Positions 11,922 to 23,149 of a stretch of 64,000 nt of DNA are shown here, piece by piece; position 1 is the first letter of the stretch; the number at the start of each line of letters is the position of its first letter. The position numbers and the translations under genes are program-made. Origin of the DNA: Datisca glomerata (lineage: Eukaryota; Streptophyta; Magnoliopsida; Cucurbitales; Datiscaceae); contig QANY01002930.1 of assembly GCA_003255025.1 (NCBI GenBank), forward strand, positions 496,001 through 560,000, written 5' to 3'. The notes beneath the pieces were generated by a model. That model did no database searches and was not told the DNA's origin. It saw nothing but the letters and a program-made list of their open reading frames with translations.

Positions 11922-12379
11922 ATTAAAAGAATGGTTCTAGAACTCTTTTTAATTACCATTAATCCTTTGACATGTAAACCATATGAATTGGGTATCAAAC
12001 CTAAGAAACGTAATTAATTATTTAATATACGAAACCAATCATTGTTTTACATTTTGTAGGTATTGTATTGTTAAATGGGCATTAAAATAAATATTGCAAT
12101 TTACTAATAGTTATTACGTTAAAATAAATATTGAAATTTACTAACAGTATACAAGTTCCAGTTCTTAAAAGTTTTAATGATGTATTTATTTAATAAATAA
12201 TTCAATACCTAAAAATAATATATTATTTGATAAAATATATGAAAAATATAAAACTATATTGTATACCATGTTTAAAATTCAAAAAACAAATCTAATAAAA
12301 TATTGTTTTGTAAGATTGTGGGCTCAATAAAGAAGAAATACTTTAATTTTCTTCAAATTGCTGGAGCTTAGTAAAAATT
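11922..12379. other. AT-rich spacer
   Basis: Strongly AT-rich with short imperfect repeats around aaataaatattgaaatttac (12080-12150). No gene seen. Confidence 0.4.
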
Positions 12380-12405
12380 CACAGCCGCGACACCTGTGAC
12401 CCATT

Positions 12406-13057
12406 ATGTTATATCTGTTACGTCTGATGTCCATGACATTACGATCACGATGCAATAAAGGCCGCGACCGCGATTTGAAACTATTGTTGATGGCGATACC
12501 TCAGTGGCCAACAACAGGCACTACTCTTTCTTTGGTCCAGAGGCTTTCTTGTTTACACTCGCCGGGATTTCAAAGACGTTTTGCGGCATCTCCATTGATA
12601 AAGTTGTTTCCCTTATCTCATGAAGGCGATAGAGACGTATATAGAGATCGGGTTTGACAAGATGCAAGGGACTTACTGCCATCGCCGCTCTTGCTTCTCG
12701 ATGTTATGTGTGATATTATTCTTGATAGATGGCTTGACTTATGAGAATGTGGATCAGAGGGTCGTCACATACTTGTTGTGCACTTGGCGTGAGCTGAACC
12801 CTACGAGATGAGTGGAGTGGCTACACCCTACCATCCGTAAACGTAAAAGGCTGCAGCGACACTTGATGAGGATTGCAGAGATAGCAATGCTCGAGAAAGA
12901 GCTGGAGCGTCAAGCCATTCTCTGCGATGCTGCCGTGGCGACGTTGAAGTCTATCGAGGCGGAGATCAGAATCCATCACGCCATCCTGGAATGCCACTCT
13001 CCAGACATGTCTACGCTTTTGGGGAAGGTGGTGCCAGACTTGTTTTGGCCGCCTTAG
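12406..13057 (+). pseudogene. Possible antisense ORF of the outer gypsy element
   Basis: A plus-strand frame runs from 12620 to 13057 with a single in-frame TGA at 12809-12811; the second part reads RKRKRLQRHLMRIAEIAMLE and is rich in charged, coiled-coil-like residues. A further frame (12406-12657) overlaps it. The position, downstream of integrase and on the opposite strand, is where Tat-lineage gypsy elements of plants carry an extra antisense ORF. No protein family was recognised, so the assignment rests on context. It could instead be a fragment of a host gene. Confidence 0.35.
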
Positions 13058-13339
13058 TTACTTGCCTACTCTTTTTTTTCTCTTTTTGTATCTATTTTAT
13101 TTCTTTGTACTCTCTCCATGTAACCTACCAAACATAATATCAAAGAAATTGTTTAGTGCCTTGACAAAATTCAGCAACTTTATCTATTGGATGCATACTA
13201 CATATCTATTTGTTTATGTTTCGCTTTTTGCTATGTCTCATGATTAATGTAAGTGTTTCATGATGCTTTTGTCTGTTTGATGCCGCTTTCATACATTGTT
13301 TCTCAATTAACACAAGCATTTCATGAAAACAATGAATCT

Positions 13340-13850
13340 TTTGAATTCTAAGTTAAATATGCAACGGCGGGCATGCTCCGTATTAATAAATGAAAGCTCA
13401 TAGATTATAAATATGAAATGGCGGCCTTATTCCACCTTAATAAGTAAACAAAGATTCATTTCCATCCTTCTCTATTGGCCCGATGGAGAAATGTTCATCA
13501 ATTTGTTTGAAAGACTTAGCGAATTTTCTCTTTTTAGCAATACGCATTTCAACGGCCATACTCCGCCTTGACAAGAGAATTTTTTAAAGCAACCAAGTTC
13601 CCCTGATGTTAGGTAGGCTTAGTAATTTTATCATTACCTCATCTTGCTAAACATAATTTAATTAAGGTAAATGATCATGAAATATTTACATATTAATAAT
13701 GCCTTTGGAATGGCTAACAATCTTAACCTTCCACTACATTGCACTCTGTTTTTTTCTTTCATTGCCTACCTATCTCCACTGCATTTTAGGACGATGAACC
13801 AATTATAAATTCATGGCCGCCTTGATGACTCAAAAAAAGAAGAAAACCTA
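13340..13850. repeat. Dispersed short motif in the gypsy 3' non-coding region
   Basis: Variants of a GC-rich word (cggcgggcatgctccgtatt; ggcggccttattccacctta; ggccatactccgccttgac; ggccgccttgatga) recur in otherwise AT-rich DNA at about 13363, 13420, 13552 and 13815; a related word occurs at about 23868. Spacing is irregular. Confidence 0.4.
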
Positions 13851-13855
13851 CAACA

Positions 13856-14990
13856 TTATGCGTAATATTTCTTAATATATTTAAAGTTAATTGCTTTTGG
13901 CATGATTTGGCGGGTTTGGGGATCAACCAATTGAAAATATCCGCTATCGGCTACAGAGACGACTTCATATAGTCCTTCCCACTTGGGCTCAAATTTCTTG
14001 GTGTGCTTCTCGCTTAGAACATGTTCTGCCACCTTTAGTACTAGATTACCTACGGTGAAGGTCTGCGGCTTCATAATGACTCCATAGGTCTAGCCCATTC
14101 GCTTTTGGTATACCTCTATACCTTCCTTTGCTTTGCCTCTTCTCTTATCAAGGGATTCTCAGTCCCCAAGGCTTGTAGCATGCTCGATTCCCATGGATGA
14201 TGACAGTTTAGTAGACGACACCATGACTTCTGCTGGCACGACGACTTCACATCCATACACTAGTGCAAAGGGTGTTGCCTGAGTTGGTGTTTGCATTGAG
14301 GTTCAATACGTCCAAAGTGTAAAAGGTTGGAGATCATGCCAAGCCTATAGAGCCTCATGGACCATTCTACTCAATATTCTCAATAACGTCTTATTGGGGT
14401 CCTCTGTTCACCTATCATGGCGTACATTGTTATTCTCAAACAACTGAGACACTACGTTACTTATGAACACAATTCCATTAATTGAGATAATCCTCCTTGG
14501 TAGCCCAAACATGCAAAATGATGTTCTCCTTGATGAAGTTGCCCCGTACCCTTCTTCAATGGGACTACCTCTACCATTTTGTGAAACAGTTCGTGGCAGC
14601 TAAGATCTATATGTTCCTTGTTAACGTCGGTAAAATTGGTCCTATGAAGTCCATGACCCCATGTATGAAAATGGCCATGGAACTTCTATCGGGTGCAAGG
14701 GTACTGAATGTGCATGTACAACATTTCTAAGTACTTGGCAAGCATAGCATTTTCTTACGAATCCCATCGAGTCCACCTCCATAGTTGGCCAGTAGCGCCC
14801 CATTCTGAGCAATTCTTCATAAAGGCGATGTCCGCCTTGGTGTTCCCGACACGCCCATCCATGCAGTTCTTCCATAATCATGCTTTGTTCTTCAATACTA
14901 AAGCATTTAAGGGGGCAGTCGTCCAATCCTCTTCGCAACAACTTTTATTTCAACAAAATGAAGCGTAAGATTCGTCTTATGATTTTTCTT
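13856..14990 (-). pseudogene. Gypsy integrase and pol C-terminal tail, broken
   Basis: Minus-strand 14941-14642 carries the HHCC zinc-binding domain (ELHGWACREHQGGHRLYEEL, RYWPTMEVDS, then KCYACQ). The integrase core follows in shifted frames to about 14100 and is heavily mutated. The last open stretch (14074-13856) reads VGNLVLKVAEHV, then FEPKWEGLYEVV and INFKYIKKYYA, the standard C-terminal end of plant gypsy polyproteins that precedes the stop. Integrase would insert the cDNA. Frameshifts and stops inactivate it. Confidence 0.8.
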
Positions 14991-15599
14991 GCATATACAG
15001 GATTTGTAGGGAGGATTTCATCTTTCAGATACGTGATGTATGGCTGCCTTCAATCAGTAATAACTTGTATTACATATACCTCTTTGGGGTTTGGTGTGAG
15101 CTGACATTTTAGATAAGTCGTTTGTAGTGTGAAGGCTTCTTCATTCATGTTCGGCCAGTAAAATCCCATTCTCTATAGTCACATATGCAAAAGCGAGCCA
15201 TCCATAGAACAAAAATCTTCGTGAAGGCATTTAAGATGCTGTCAAACCTTCTCAATACTTACATATCTTGAAATAATTCTTATGACCCTATGTAGAACTT
15301 TAGAACAAAAATGCATTCAACTGAACGAAGTTTCACATGTCTCTGTTGGTTAGTGTCTTTCCTTTAGTGAGCCGCCTCCTAACATTGTCTCTCCATTCTT
15401 GAGGCGACATTTCCATAGGGCTCCTAACATTTGCAGGGCCGGTTTGAATGGCCACCTCAATAACAAGAAGTAGGTAAGATACGAGGAGCTTAGAGGCGAG
15501 CGTGACCAAGGTGCCTGCATGGTGATTCTGTGACCATGGCGTACGTTCAAAGACCAGCTTCTTAAAGGTATCAGTTAGCCTCTAGACCACATGTCTGTA

Positions 15600-17520
15600 T
15601 TGAGCAAGGGCAGACTTCTTGATGCTGTACTCTTCGATTTATTATCAAGCTAGAGTCTCCTTTTACATTGAGCATCATTGACCTTTAAATTTCTATCCAA
15701 GCACCAAGGCTTCGTATTCTGCTTCATTATTGTTCAACGGCAGGTCAGCTTAGATGCCATTGGGAACACATTCTCTAACATGTCTTCTAATACGATCCCC
15801 ACTCTTCTCCCATTATGTGTAAAAGATCCATCGAATGCCAACTCCCATACAGCCTCTTCATAGAGGTTTACTTCATGGAATTCACCTAGGATGGTGTCAT
15901 CTAAGGGCTCCGACCCTTCATTTGGGAATTATGCCAAAAAATCAGCAAGATCTTGACTTCTGCGCCTTAGGTGTCATTGATGATTGTCATATTCACTCAA
16001 CAATATTGTTCACCTATTAAGCCTCCCGGTCAAAGCGGGTCTGGACAATAGAAAATGAATAGGATTAGACTTAATCATTAAATGCACTTTGTTATCAAGT
16101 AGATAATGGCAGAGATTTTGCGTGGCAAAGATAAGTGCAAGGAAATGCTTCTCTTGGGGTGTGTATTTCAGCTCTGCATCACACAAGACCCTACTGAGAT
16201 ATTACACAGCACATTCAGGTCCATTCCATTCTTGAGCCAATAACACCCCAATGGACTTATCCGTTGATGTGATATATAATATTAGGGGTGCACTCCCTGA
16301 GGCGACACCGTGGTGGCGGATGTAAGTAACACATACTTAATTTAATCACAACATCGTTGTTGTTCTTTTGTTCACTTGAAATCACAACCTTGCTTTAATA
16401 GGGGTTACAAGTCGTTAATTGACTCTGCCAGGGAGGGTATGAGGCGACATACATAAGAAACATTCCCTAAGAATGACTTGAGTTCTTTCATTGTTTACGA
16501 CAAAGGTATGCCCATGATCACCTTTACTTTGATTTGATCAATGTCTATCCCCCTGGTGGACACAAAACTCTAATAACTTGCTGTAAGGGAACCCGAAGGT
16601 GCACTTCAATGGATTCATCATCAATTTATAGACTCACATCTCTCTAGTACACTTTTTAAGTGTCTGAGATACATTTTTGTCATCTTGGACTTCACCAAAA
16701 AATCATCGACGTAATATCATGGAAGATAGTTGTCATCACGCTCTGAAAGGTGGCCTCGGCGTTCTTCAATCCAAATGATATCACCACATAAAAGAAGTTC
16801 CCGAAGGGAGTCCTAAAGGTAGGTATCTTAGCATTCCCCTATGCCCTTTAGACCTGGTTGTATCCACTAAAACCATCTTTGAAGTAAAGCATGTTCTATC
16901 GTGGCATCTACCAAGGCGTCTACATTGGACAATGAGAAGTCCTCTTTTGAACAATCCTTATTCAGATCACTAAAGTCAACAGAACACTATATCTGCCCAT
17001 TTTTATTCTTCATAAGGACTATATTGGCTAACCAAGTAGGATGCTTTATTGGCTTTTAAACTTGGCTTCCATAAGCTTTGTGATCTTAGTCTTTATCTAC
17101 AACTCTACTTCGGGTGGAAGTGTCATGGCAGTTGCTTGACTGGGATACACATTGTTGAGACCCCAAACTTGTGAGTCACTAAGGTGGGATCCAGCCCTGG
17201 CATCATTGTATATGACCAAGAAAACATATCCTAGAATTCTCTATGTATGGCCAATACCCCCTCTGGTATACTTTTGAACAAACTCTTTGCTAGGAGGATG
17301 GGTCTCTGCCCTAGATCTACATCTAGGCAAACCTCATCTAGTTCATCTTGTGATAACGATGATACTGGCTTGAAAGGTTCTTTTGGCACCTTGCAATTCA
17401 TTACATATATTCCACTCATCAGCCCTTTCTATTTCAAGAATGTCTCATCCGTCATTACGTCCCTCTCACATCCGCAATCACCAGTATTAGGGCTTGTCCC
17501 TAATCTCGCACACCATTATA
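15600..17520 (-). pseudogene. Gypsy reverse transcriptase and RNase H, broken
   Basis: Minus-strand fragments in order: LGQRPILLAKSLF near 17360; a MFSWSYTMMPGLDP match near 17210; a WLANIVPVRKKNGQIR-like match near 17020 (RT entry); and the primer-grip and active-site regions at 16900-16600, with the YxDD box degraded. RNase H follows (LLAQEWNGPECAVYLSRVL near 16230; then EKHFLALIFATQNLCHYL near 16130). Many stops occur. The upstream end abuts the inserted LTR element at 17532. Confidence 0.75.
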
Positions 17521-17532
17521 ATCTATACACAT

Positions 17533-18170
17533 TGTTGATGGCGAAAACTTCAACAGTAATCCTCAAGTATTCTTGCCTCTAGATAGAGTTCTTTGTCACC
17601 ACATCATGTGTAAAATACAAACAAAGAATCCTAAGGTGTGGAACATGAGGGTGGTTTCCCCGCCTAAGGGCCTCCGATGCCTAAGTTAGTATTTTATCTA
17701 CATTTTGGCATATTCTTTTTAGGGGAGAATATGCATACCTCTCTGATCCCTCAGGGTGGGAGGAAGCGTGTCGAAGAAGCCTCTTGGAGGCGTGTTGGAG
17801 ATGTTTTGCGAGACACAAAGCCTGCCTCGATTTTCATTGATTGGATAGAAGGCAGGTGACTTTGACATAAAACGATGAGCATTTAATGTTAAAATGACCA
17901 GATGGAGGCTGTCCTTACATTTTATCATGATGATTAGACCGTTGGGTGCTACTTTCAGCGAGTAATGATGACTCCACACTCGGGGTTGCCTGAGCTCTCT
18001 TGGTGAGCCTCTCTCACTTTCTCGTGTGCTAGGGTCTGTGCAACATGAGCTCCATAGAGATCGACCAGGCAAGGTCAATTCTACTCTTTCTGTCATGTCA
18101 GGAGCTCCCTAATGTGGCATGAAACATGTTGTTGCGTCATAGGTGGTTGAGAAAACATCCGTAATAGTTA
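17533..18170 (-). repeat. 3' LTR of the nested element
   Basis: Matches 21913-22328 in blocks (GATGGCGAAAACTTCAACAG; CCGCCTAAGGGCC; TCAGGAGCTCCCTAATGTGG) but has about 200 bp extra at roughly 17685-17885. Its outer end has TAACTATTACGG where the other copy has TGTTATGAG. Confidence 0.75.
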
Positions 18171-18180
18171 CCCCCAGTTG
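18171..18180 (-). other. Polypurine tract of the nested element
   Basis: Minus strand CAACTGGGGG lies directly upstream of the 3' LTR, the usual place for plus-strand priming. It is short and only partly purine, so the call is tentative. Confidence 0.4.
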
Positions 18181-18472
18181 AGGATTTGGGTGGCCACTTA
18201 TACCCGGGTCCAAAGACTCCATCATCTGAACTACCTTGGCGTGATGCACTTCACCTGCCTTGGGAATCTTACTTTTGTGCCCTAAGCTTTATTCATCAAG
18301 GGAGACTACATCGAATGGAATTAACAATCTGACCATTTTTGTCGCACACACGTTGTTTCATTCTATCGTTTGTTCTTATGAATTTTTCTCATTGGTCGTA
18401 GAATAACCTCAACGGTCACCATCATGACCCGTTTTAATGCCCGTTAAATAAGCGGTTTTCCCCTTCAAGACC

Positions 18473-18480
18473 TATAAATA
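18473..18480 (+). promoter_or_regulatory. TATA-like motif antisense to the nested element
   Basis: TATAAATA followed by GGC and a CT-rich stretch (cttccttctcatttccctca) looks like a plant core promoter with a pyrimidine-rich leader. It points rightwards, into the hairpin array, opposite to the element's own direction. No coding region follows. Confidence 0.4.
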
Positions 18481-19194
18481 GGCAGTCTTCCTTCTCATTT
18501 CCCTCATCCTTGTCTTCTTTACAGAGTTGAAATCCCTGTCCTTCCTTGCAATTCCTTTGGAAGGACAATAATCCTCTATTTGGTTATGAAAATAAACTTC
18601 ATTTACTTCTAGCTCCTTTATTTATCTTTTTTTACCTATTTCCAATCGCAAACATACCTCAAGCAGATAGAGTTTTGTTTTTCCTCAGTCGAGCTTTAAC
18701 TTGGTCAGGTTGAGACCTTTATCCTAAGCTGCGTAGTTGTTCTGATTATTATGCCGTTGTATCCCTATTAACTTTTATTAACCCAAGCTTGTGATCCTAA
18801 GCTATAATGGGCATTAAAGGGCCTTGATTTTTTTATGAACTTGATCTTATCCAACGGCTTTCCCCCTTCGTAAGTCGTGTAGACATGTCGTGACCTTTAT
18901 GAAGTCTTCTCTGTTCCCATCCGGAAGGTCTAGTCCGGTGAACCTTCTTCACCTAAGGGGTTTACCTTTTGACATTTAGTTAAGTATCCCCTCTCATATT
19001 TGGGATTTTTCTTGGTCTGGTGGTTTAGAAAGCAAGCTGAATTCCTTTTGTTTTTTGCTAGATGACCTTTCCTTTATCATTTACCCAAGCGTTCTTGCTC
19101 AGGATAAATCATTGACCTGAAGTGCTCATTAGAGTGAATAATCTTTGTCTTACGAGCTATAATGCTTAATAGATGTCCTTGTCCCTAGTGTCGA

Positions 19195-20690
19195 GATTGC
19201 CTTGACTAGGGATTTCCTTGATGTCTAACTAGACGTGCTTGCTCTAACTAGACCCTCGATCTCGTCTACGAGCATGAGTGCTTGTCAGACATCTTCCCTT
19301 GATGTCTGGCCAAGCATGCCTGCTCTGGCTATACCATTTATCTCGTTTGTGAGCATGAGTGCTCAACAGACAGTTTTCCTTGATGTCAAGCCAGGCGTGC
19401 CTGCTCTAGCTAGACCCTTGAATCACGTTTAACGAGTTGTGGTGTTCACAGACACTTTGATGTCTAGCCAGGCATGCCTAATCGGGCTAGACCTTTGAAT
19501 CTCATCTGGCGAACTGGGGTGCTTGGCACACATCACTTTTCGCCTTGATATCTATCCAGACGTGCCTGCTCTAGCTAGACCCTCGATCTCGTCTACAAGC
19601 TGAGGTGCTCGAAGAACATCTCCTTTTCGATCTCTAGCCGGACTATCCTTCTCTTGCTAGATCCTTGATCTCATCTGCAAACTGAGATGCTTGGCAAACA
19701 TCTTCTTATTTTTATCTAGCCTGGCTTTCCTACTCTAGCTAGATCATTGATCTTTTCTGTGAGCTAAAGTACTCGGTAGATATCTCCTTGTTAATATCTA
19801 GCTGGACTTTCCTGCTCTAGCTCGATCCTTGATCCCACTAATGATCTGAAGGTCTCAGCATACATCTATTTGTCGATATCTAGCCAGGCTTTCCTGCTCT
19901 TACTAGATCCTTAATCTTGTCTATGAACTAAAGTTCTCGGTAGACATCACCTTGTCGATATTTAGCCATAATTTCTTGCTCTGATTAGATCCTTGATCCC
20001 GATATCTAAGGTGAGGTACATGGCAGATATCTCCTTAATGCGTCTAGCAAGGCATTCCTGCTCTAGCTAGACCCATGAATCTCGTGTGACGAGCTGCGGT
20101 GCTCGGCAGACATCACTTTTTACCTTGATGTCTAGTCAGGCATGCTTGCTCTAGCTAGACCATTGATCCCATCCGCGAATTGAGGTACTCGATAGACATT
20201 TTCTTTCTAATATTTAGCCATGATTTCTTGTTCTGGCTAGATCCTTGATCCCGTCTGCGAGCCGAGGTGCTCGACGGACATCTCTTTGTCGATATCGAAC
20301 CAAGATTTCTTGTTCTAACTAGATCATTGATCCCCTTTGTGAGTTGAGGTGCTCGGTAGAAATTTCCTTATTGATATCTAGCCAAGCATTCCCGCACTTG
20401 CTAGACCATTCAATCTCATCTAACGAGTTGGGAGCTCCTTAGACATCTCCTTGTCAATAACTAGCCAGGATTTCATGTCCTGGCTAGATCATTGATCTTG
20501 TCCGCGAGCTGAGGTGCTCGGCAGACATCAGTTTGATGCCTAGCCAAGCATGCCTGCTCTGGCTAGACCCCTGAATCTCATCTGATGAGCTAGGATGCTC
20601 GGCAAATGTCACTTTTAACCAGATGTCTAGCCAGGCATGCCTGCTCTGGCTAGACCCTTGATCCCGTCAACGAGCTGAGGTGCTTGACAT
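19195..20690. repeat. Tandem array, about 18 units of ~80 bp, hairpin in each unit
   Basis: Unit starts (GATGTCTAG-like) are seen at 19220, 19301, 19382, 19459, 19548, 19629, about 19711 and on to about 20617; spacing is 77-89 bp. The core is TCTAGCCAG, then GCATGCCTGCT, then CTGGCTAGA; the outer nine bases are perfect inverted repeats (best copies near 20626 and 20545). The other part of the unit reads GATCTCGTCTGCGAGCTGAGGTGCTCGGCAGACATC with variation. Copies are diverged, so the array is old. Confidence 0.8.
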
Positions 20691-20694
20691 ACGT

Positions 20695-20995
20695 CTCATT
20701 TTAATCTTGACTGGGTGACTCGGGGACCACGCCAGTCATCAATTTTTGTTTAATCCCGACTACTGGGGTCGATAGACTCACTAGTTATCACTTTTTTTAA
20801 TCCTGATTATCGGGCTTGACGGTCTCGTGAGTCATCACTTTTTATTTAATCCCAAGTTCCAAGCTCGAGGGCCTCGTCAGTCATCACCTCTTGTTTAATC
20901 TTGACTATTGGGCTTGAGGGCCTCACCAATCATCACTTTTTGTTTAATCCTGACTGTCGGGCTCGAGGGGCTTGTCAATCATCATTTTTTTATCC
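20695..20995. repeat. Tandem array, about 6 units of ~49 bp
   Basis: Units begin TTTAATCCTGACT and end CAATCATCACTTTTT, at about 20698, 20749, 20799, 20849, 20897 and 20943. The array directly follows the 80-bp array inside the nested element. Confidence 0.75.
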
Positions 20996-21892
20996 TCCAT
21001 CTAACATTGTAGAAGCGTTAATTGTTTCCCTTTTTGATAAATGTCACTGAGGATATAATCCGTGTCATTATTACACATCGGTGGTGACCGTTTTCAAAGA
21101 AAATAACTTCTTCTGCTCTTAGCTAGGGGAAAACTGAAGTGGAGAATCGTTCCCAAAATAAATCTTGTGTAACTTATGTGCATTTATTAAATTCATACCT
21201 TCGAGTCTCAATGCCTCATTTAGGAACGAAGCATCCCTAAATCCTAATTAGCTTTGTGATTAGAGTATACCCCTGAAGATGAGTGGGCTCCTTATTTCCC
21301 GAGCTGCGTCTTTGCATCGGTGGCAGGACCTCCCCAGCTTCACATTTTGTTCGTGGACTGATATGGGTTCGTCCTGATCCTTCCTCTTCGGTTGTTCTAA
21401 CGGGAGTACGACCAACCATTTAGGTTTTTCACGTCTTTCCTGGGTGGTGCACTGCTCACAGGCTCTTTTCCTATGGTTTGACCCGTCTCGCACGGGTCTT
21501 CATGTCTCGACTTGGCTCACGAGCCCATGCCTCAGTCTTGTCAAGGCTTTCTTCCTTCCGTTTCACCTGAAGTGGGATTTGGGAACTGGAAGTTGCGTAG
21601 CCTAGGTTTGTATCTCACTCGTGGTGGGGGCCTGATCCCAGACCTATTCATTTGACTACATTTCATCTACGTTGGAGCCTTGCAAAATCATTGATGGCTA
21701 AGAACGACATCGAGGATTTAGAAGGAGTGTGGCCCGTCAATACTTTCCTCCATCTTCCACCGTTGCTCATATACTACCTCCGGAGGGTCCTTTGAGGGTC
21801 TTCACCTTTGTTTACTCTTCGAGACTTTGTTCTCCTCCTTGAGGGAAGAAAAAGGGTCTCAAATGCTTTAAACAGGAATAGCTTTACAGTCG

Positions 21893-21912
21893 TCCTCACA
21901 GACGGTGCCAAC
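21893..21912 (-). other. Primer-binding site of the nested element
   Basis: Minus strand GTTGGCACCGTCTGTGAGGA follows the LTR terminus directly and resembles the GTTGGCGCCGTCTGTGG string found after the 5' LTR of many plant gypsy elements. The tRNA primer was not assigned. Confidence 0.6.
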
Positions 21913-22328
21913 TGTTGATGGCGAAAACTTCAACAGTAATCCTCAAGTAGTCTCCTTTCTAGATAGAGCTCCTTGCCACCCATCATTATAAAACACTAAC
22001 AAAGAACCTAAAGGTGAGGAACCGGGGGTGGTTATCCCGCCTAAGGGCCTTCAAAATGACTGGACTGAGAATATTTTGGCATTTTATCATGGTGATTGGA
22101 CCTGTTGGGCTCTACTTTCAGTGGGTAATGATGACTTTGTGCTTAGGGTTTCCTGAACTCTCTTGGTGAGTTCTCTCGCTTTCTTATGTGCCTGGATCTA
22201 TGCGTCTTGAGTTCCATAGAGATTGACCAGACGAGATCAGTTTTACTCCTGTTCTGATGTCAGGAGCTCCCTAATGTGGCATGACACATGTCGTTGCCTC
22301 ATTGGTACCTGGGGAAACACTCATAACA
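21913..22328 (-). repeat. 5' LTR of the nested element
   Basis: 416 bp, ends TGTT...AACA on the minus strand. It lacks the ~200-bp segment of the other LTR, apparently removed between CCTAAGGGCCT and AAAATGAC. Confidence 0.75.
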
Positions 22329-22332
22329 CACA

Positions 22333-22731
22333 CCCTTCCCATTTGGCATGGTGACCCATGTGACCTTTTTCCGCGTTTGCCACCACATTTCCTCGTGAAT
22401 CCTCCTACTTGGGCAATGTAATGGCTGTGATTTTTCTTGGCATTACTATCCTGTGGCGGCAATTTCATCAAATAATATGGTTTCCACTAGGTGAGTCTCA
22501 GTCTCCTCAAATGAATGCCTTAGTAGCCACTATCATGATATCCTTCTCCTTCCATCTGGACTTAATGCATTGATGTGGCGTAGAATGAACACACTTGTAG
22601 TTGTGTATCAAAGGCATCCCCAATAAGATGTGGCAAATGGCTTCGGATTCAGTGACGTGCATGCAATTCGTTGCGCGCATCGGTCCTACTTGCACCTCCA
22701 CGTTGACATACCCCAGTGTTATCCTGTACAA
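22333..22731 (-). pseudogene. Gypsy aspartic protease region, broken
   Basis: The minus frame 22731-22507 contains GYVNVEVQVGPMRATNCMHV and then CHILLGMPLIHNYKCV and STPHQCIK. This is the flap and C-terminal part of plant gypsy retropepsins (xVGPxxxxxxFHVxxxxxxYHxLLGRPWIHxxxAVPSTxHQCxK). The catalytic D-[ST]-G motif itself was not found. The frame stays recognisable to the insertion site of the inner element near 22333. Confidence 0.7.
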
Positions 22732-23149
22732 TGTAAAGGGACCTCCAATTTGTACTTATCATGTTCAAATTTACATGGTATGGGAAAGGATTCTCTTTTA
22801 CCACCTCCATCCCATCGATGATAATCTCCCATTTCTTCAATTTCTCATCAAAAAATCATCTCAAGTTCTTGCAATCCTTCATCGGGTGAGTGGTGTTCCA
22901 ATGATAGTGACAATATCGAGATGACTCTCTTTCCACCCTAGTAGGGAACCTCTACACCCATGGCCTTATGATTTTATCTTTTATCCAGGCGTCCAACAAC
23001 GACTCCACTTTGCCCATAGAGAAGGGGAAAGGCGGCGAAACATCCATGTCATCCCTACCCCCATTTTGCTCCCCGCCCTTGGGGCTGCACCATCGCCACT
23101 TCTAGCGTGTTACGTGTGGGCTTCCATGAGCACCTTCCATGCTCACTTT

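Larger units (their letters stand above)
17533..22328 (-). mobile_element. Non-autonomous LTR retrotransposon nested in the gypsy element
   Basis: Direct repeats at 17533-18170 and 21913-22328 are LTRs: on the minus strand the 5' LTR runs TGTTATGAG...CATCAACA. Directly after it is a primer-binding-type string (GTTGGCACCGTCTG, minus strand 21912-21899), and directly before the 3' LTR is a purine-rich CAACTGGGGG (18180-18171). Flanking 5-mers CACAT (17528-17532) and CACAC (22329-22333) form a near-perfect target duplication. The ~3.7-kb inside has no gag or pol domain but two tandem repeat arrays. It is therefore a LARD-like element mobilised, if ever, by another element's proteins. Confidence 0.75.

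Noticed and set aside
19195..20990. Regularly spaced repeats as a possible CRISPR array
   Set aside because: Whole units repeat with no unique spacers, in a plant retroelement; they are minisatellites.
22601..22924. Plus-strand 107-codon frame
   Set aside because: Complement of the minus-strand gypsy protease region.
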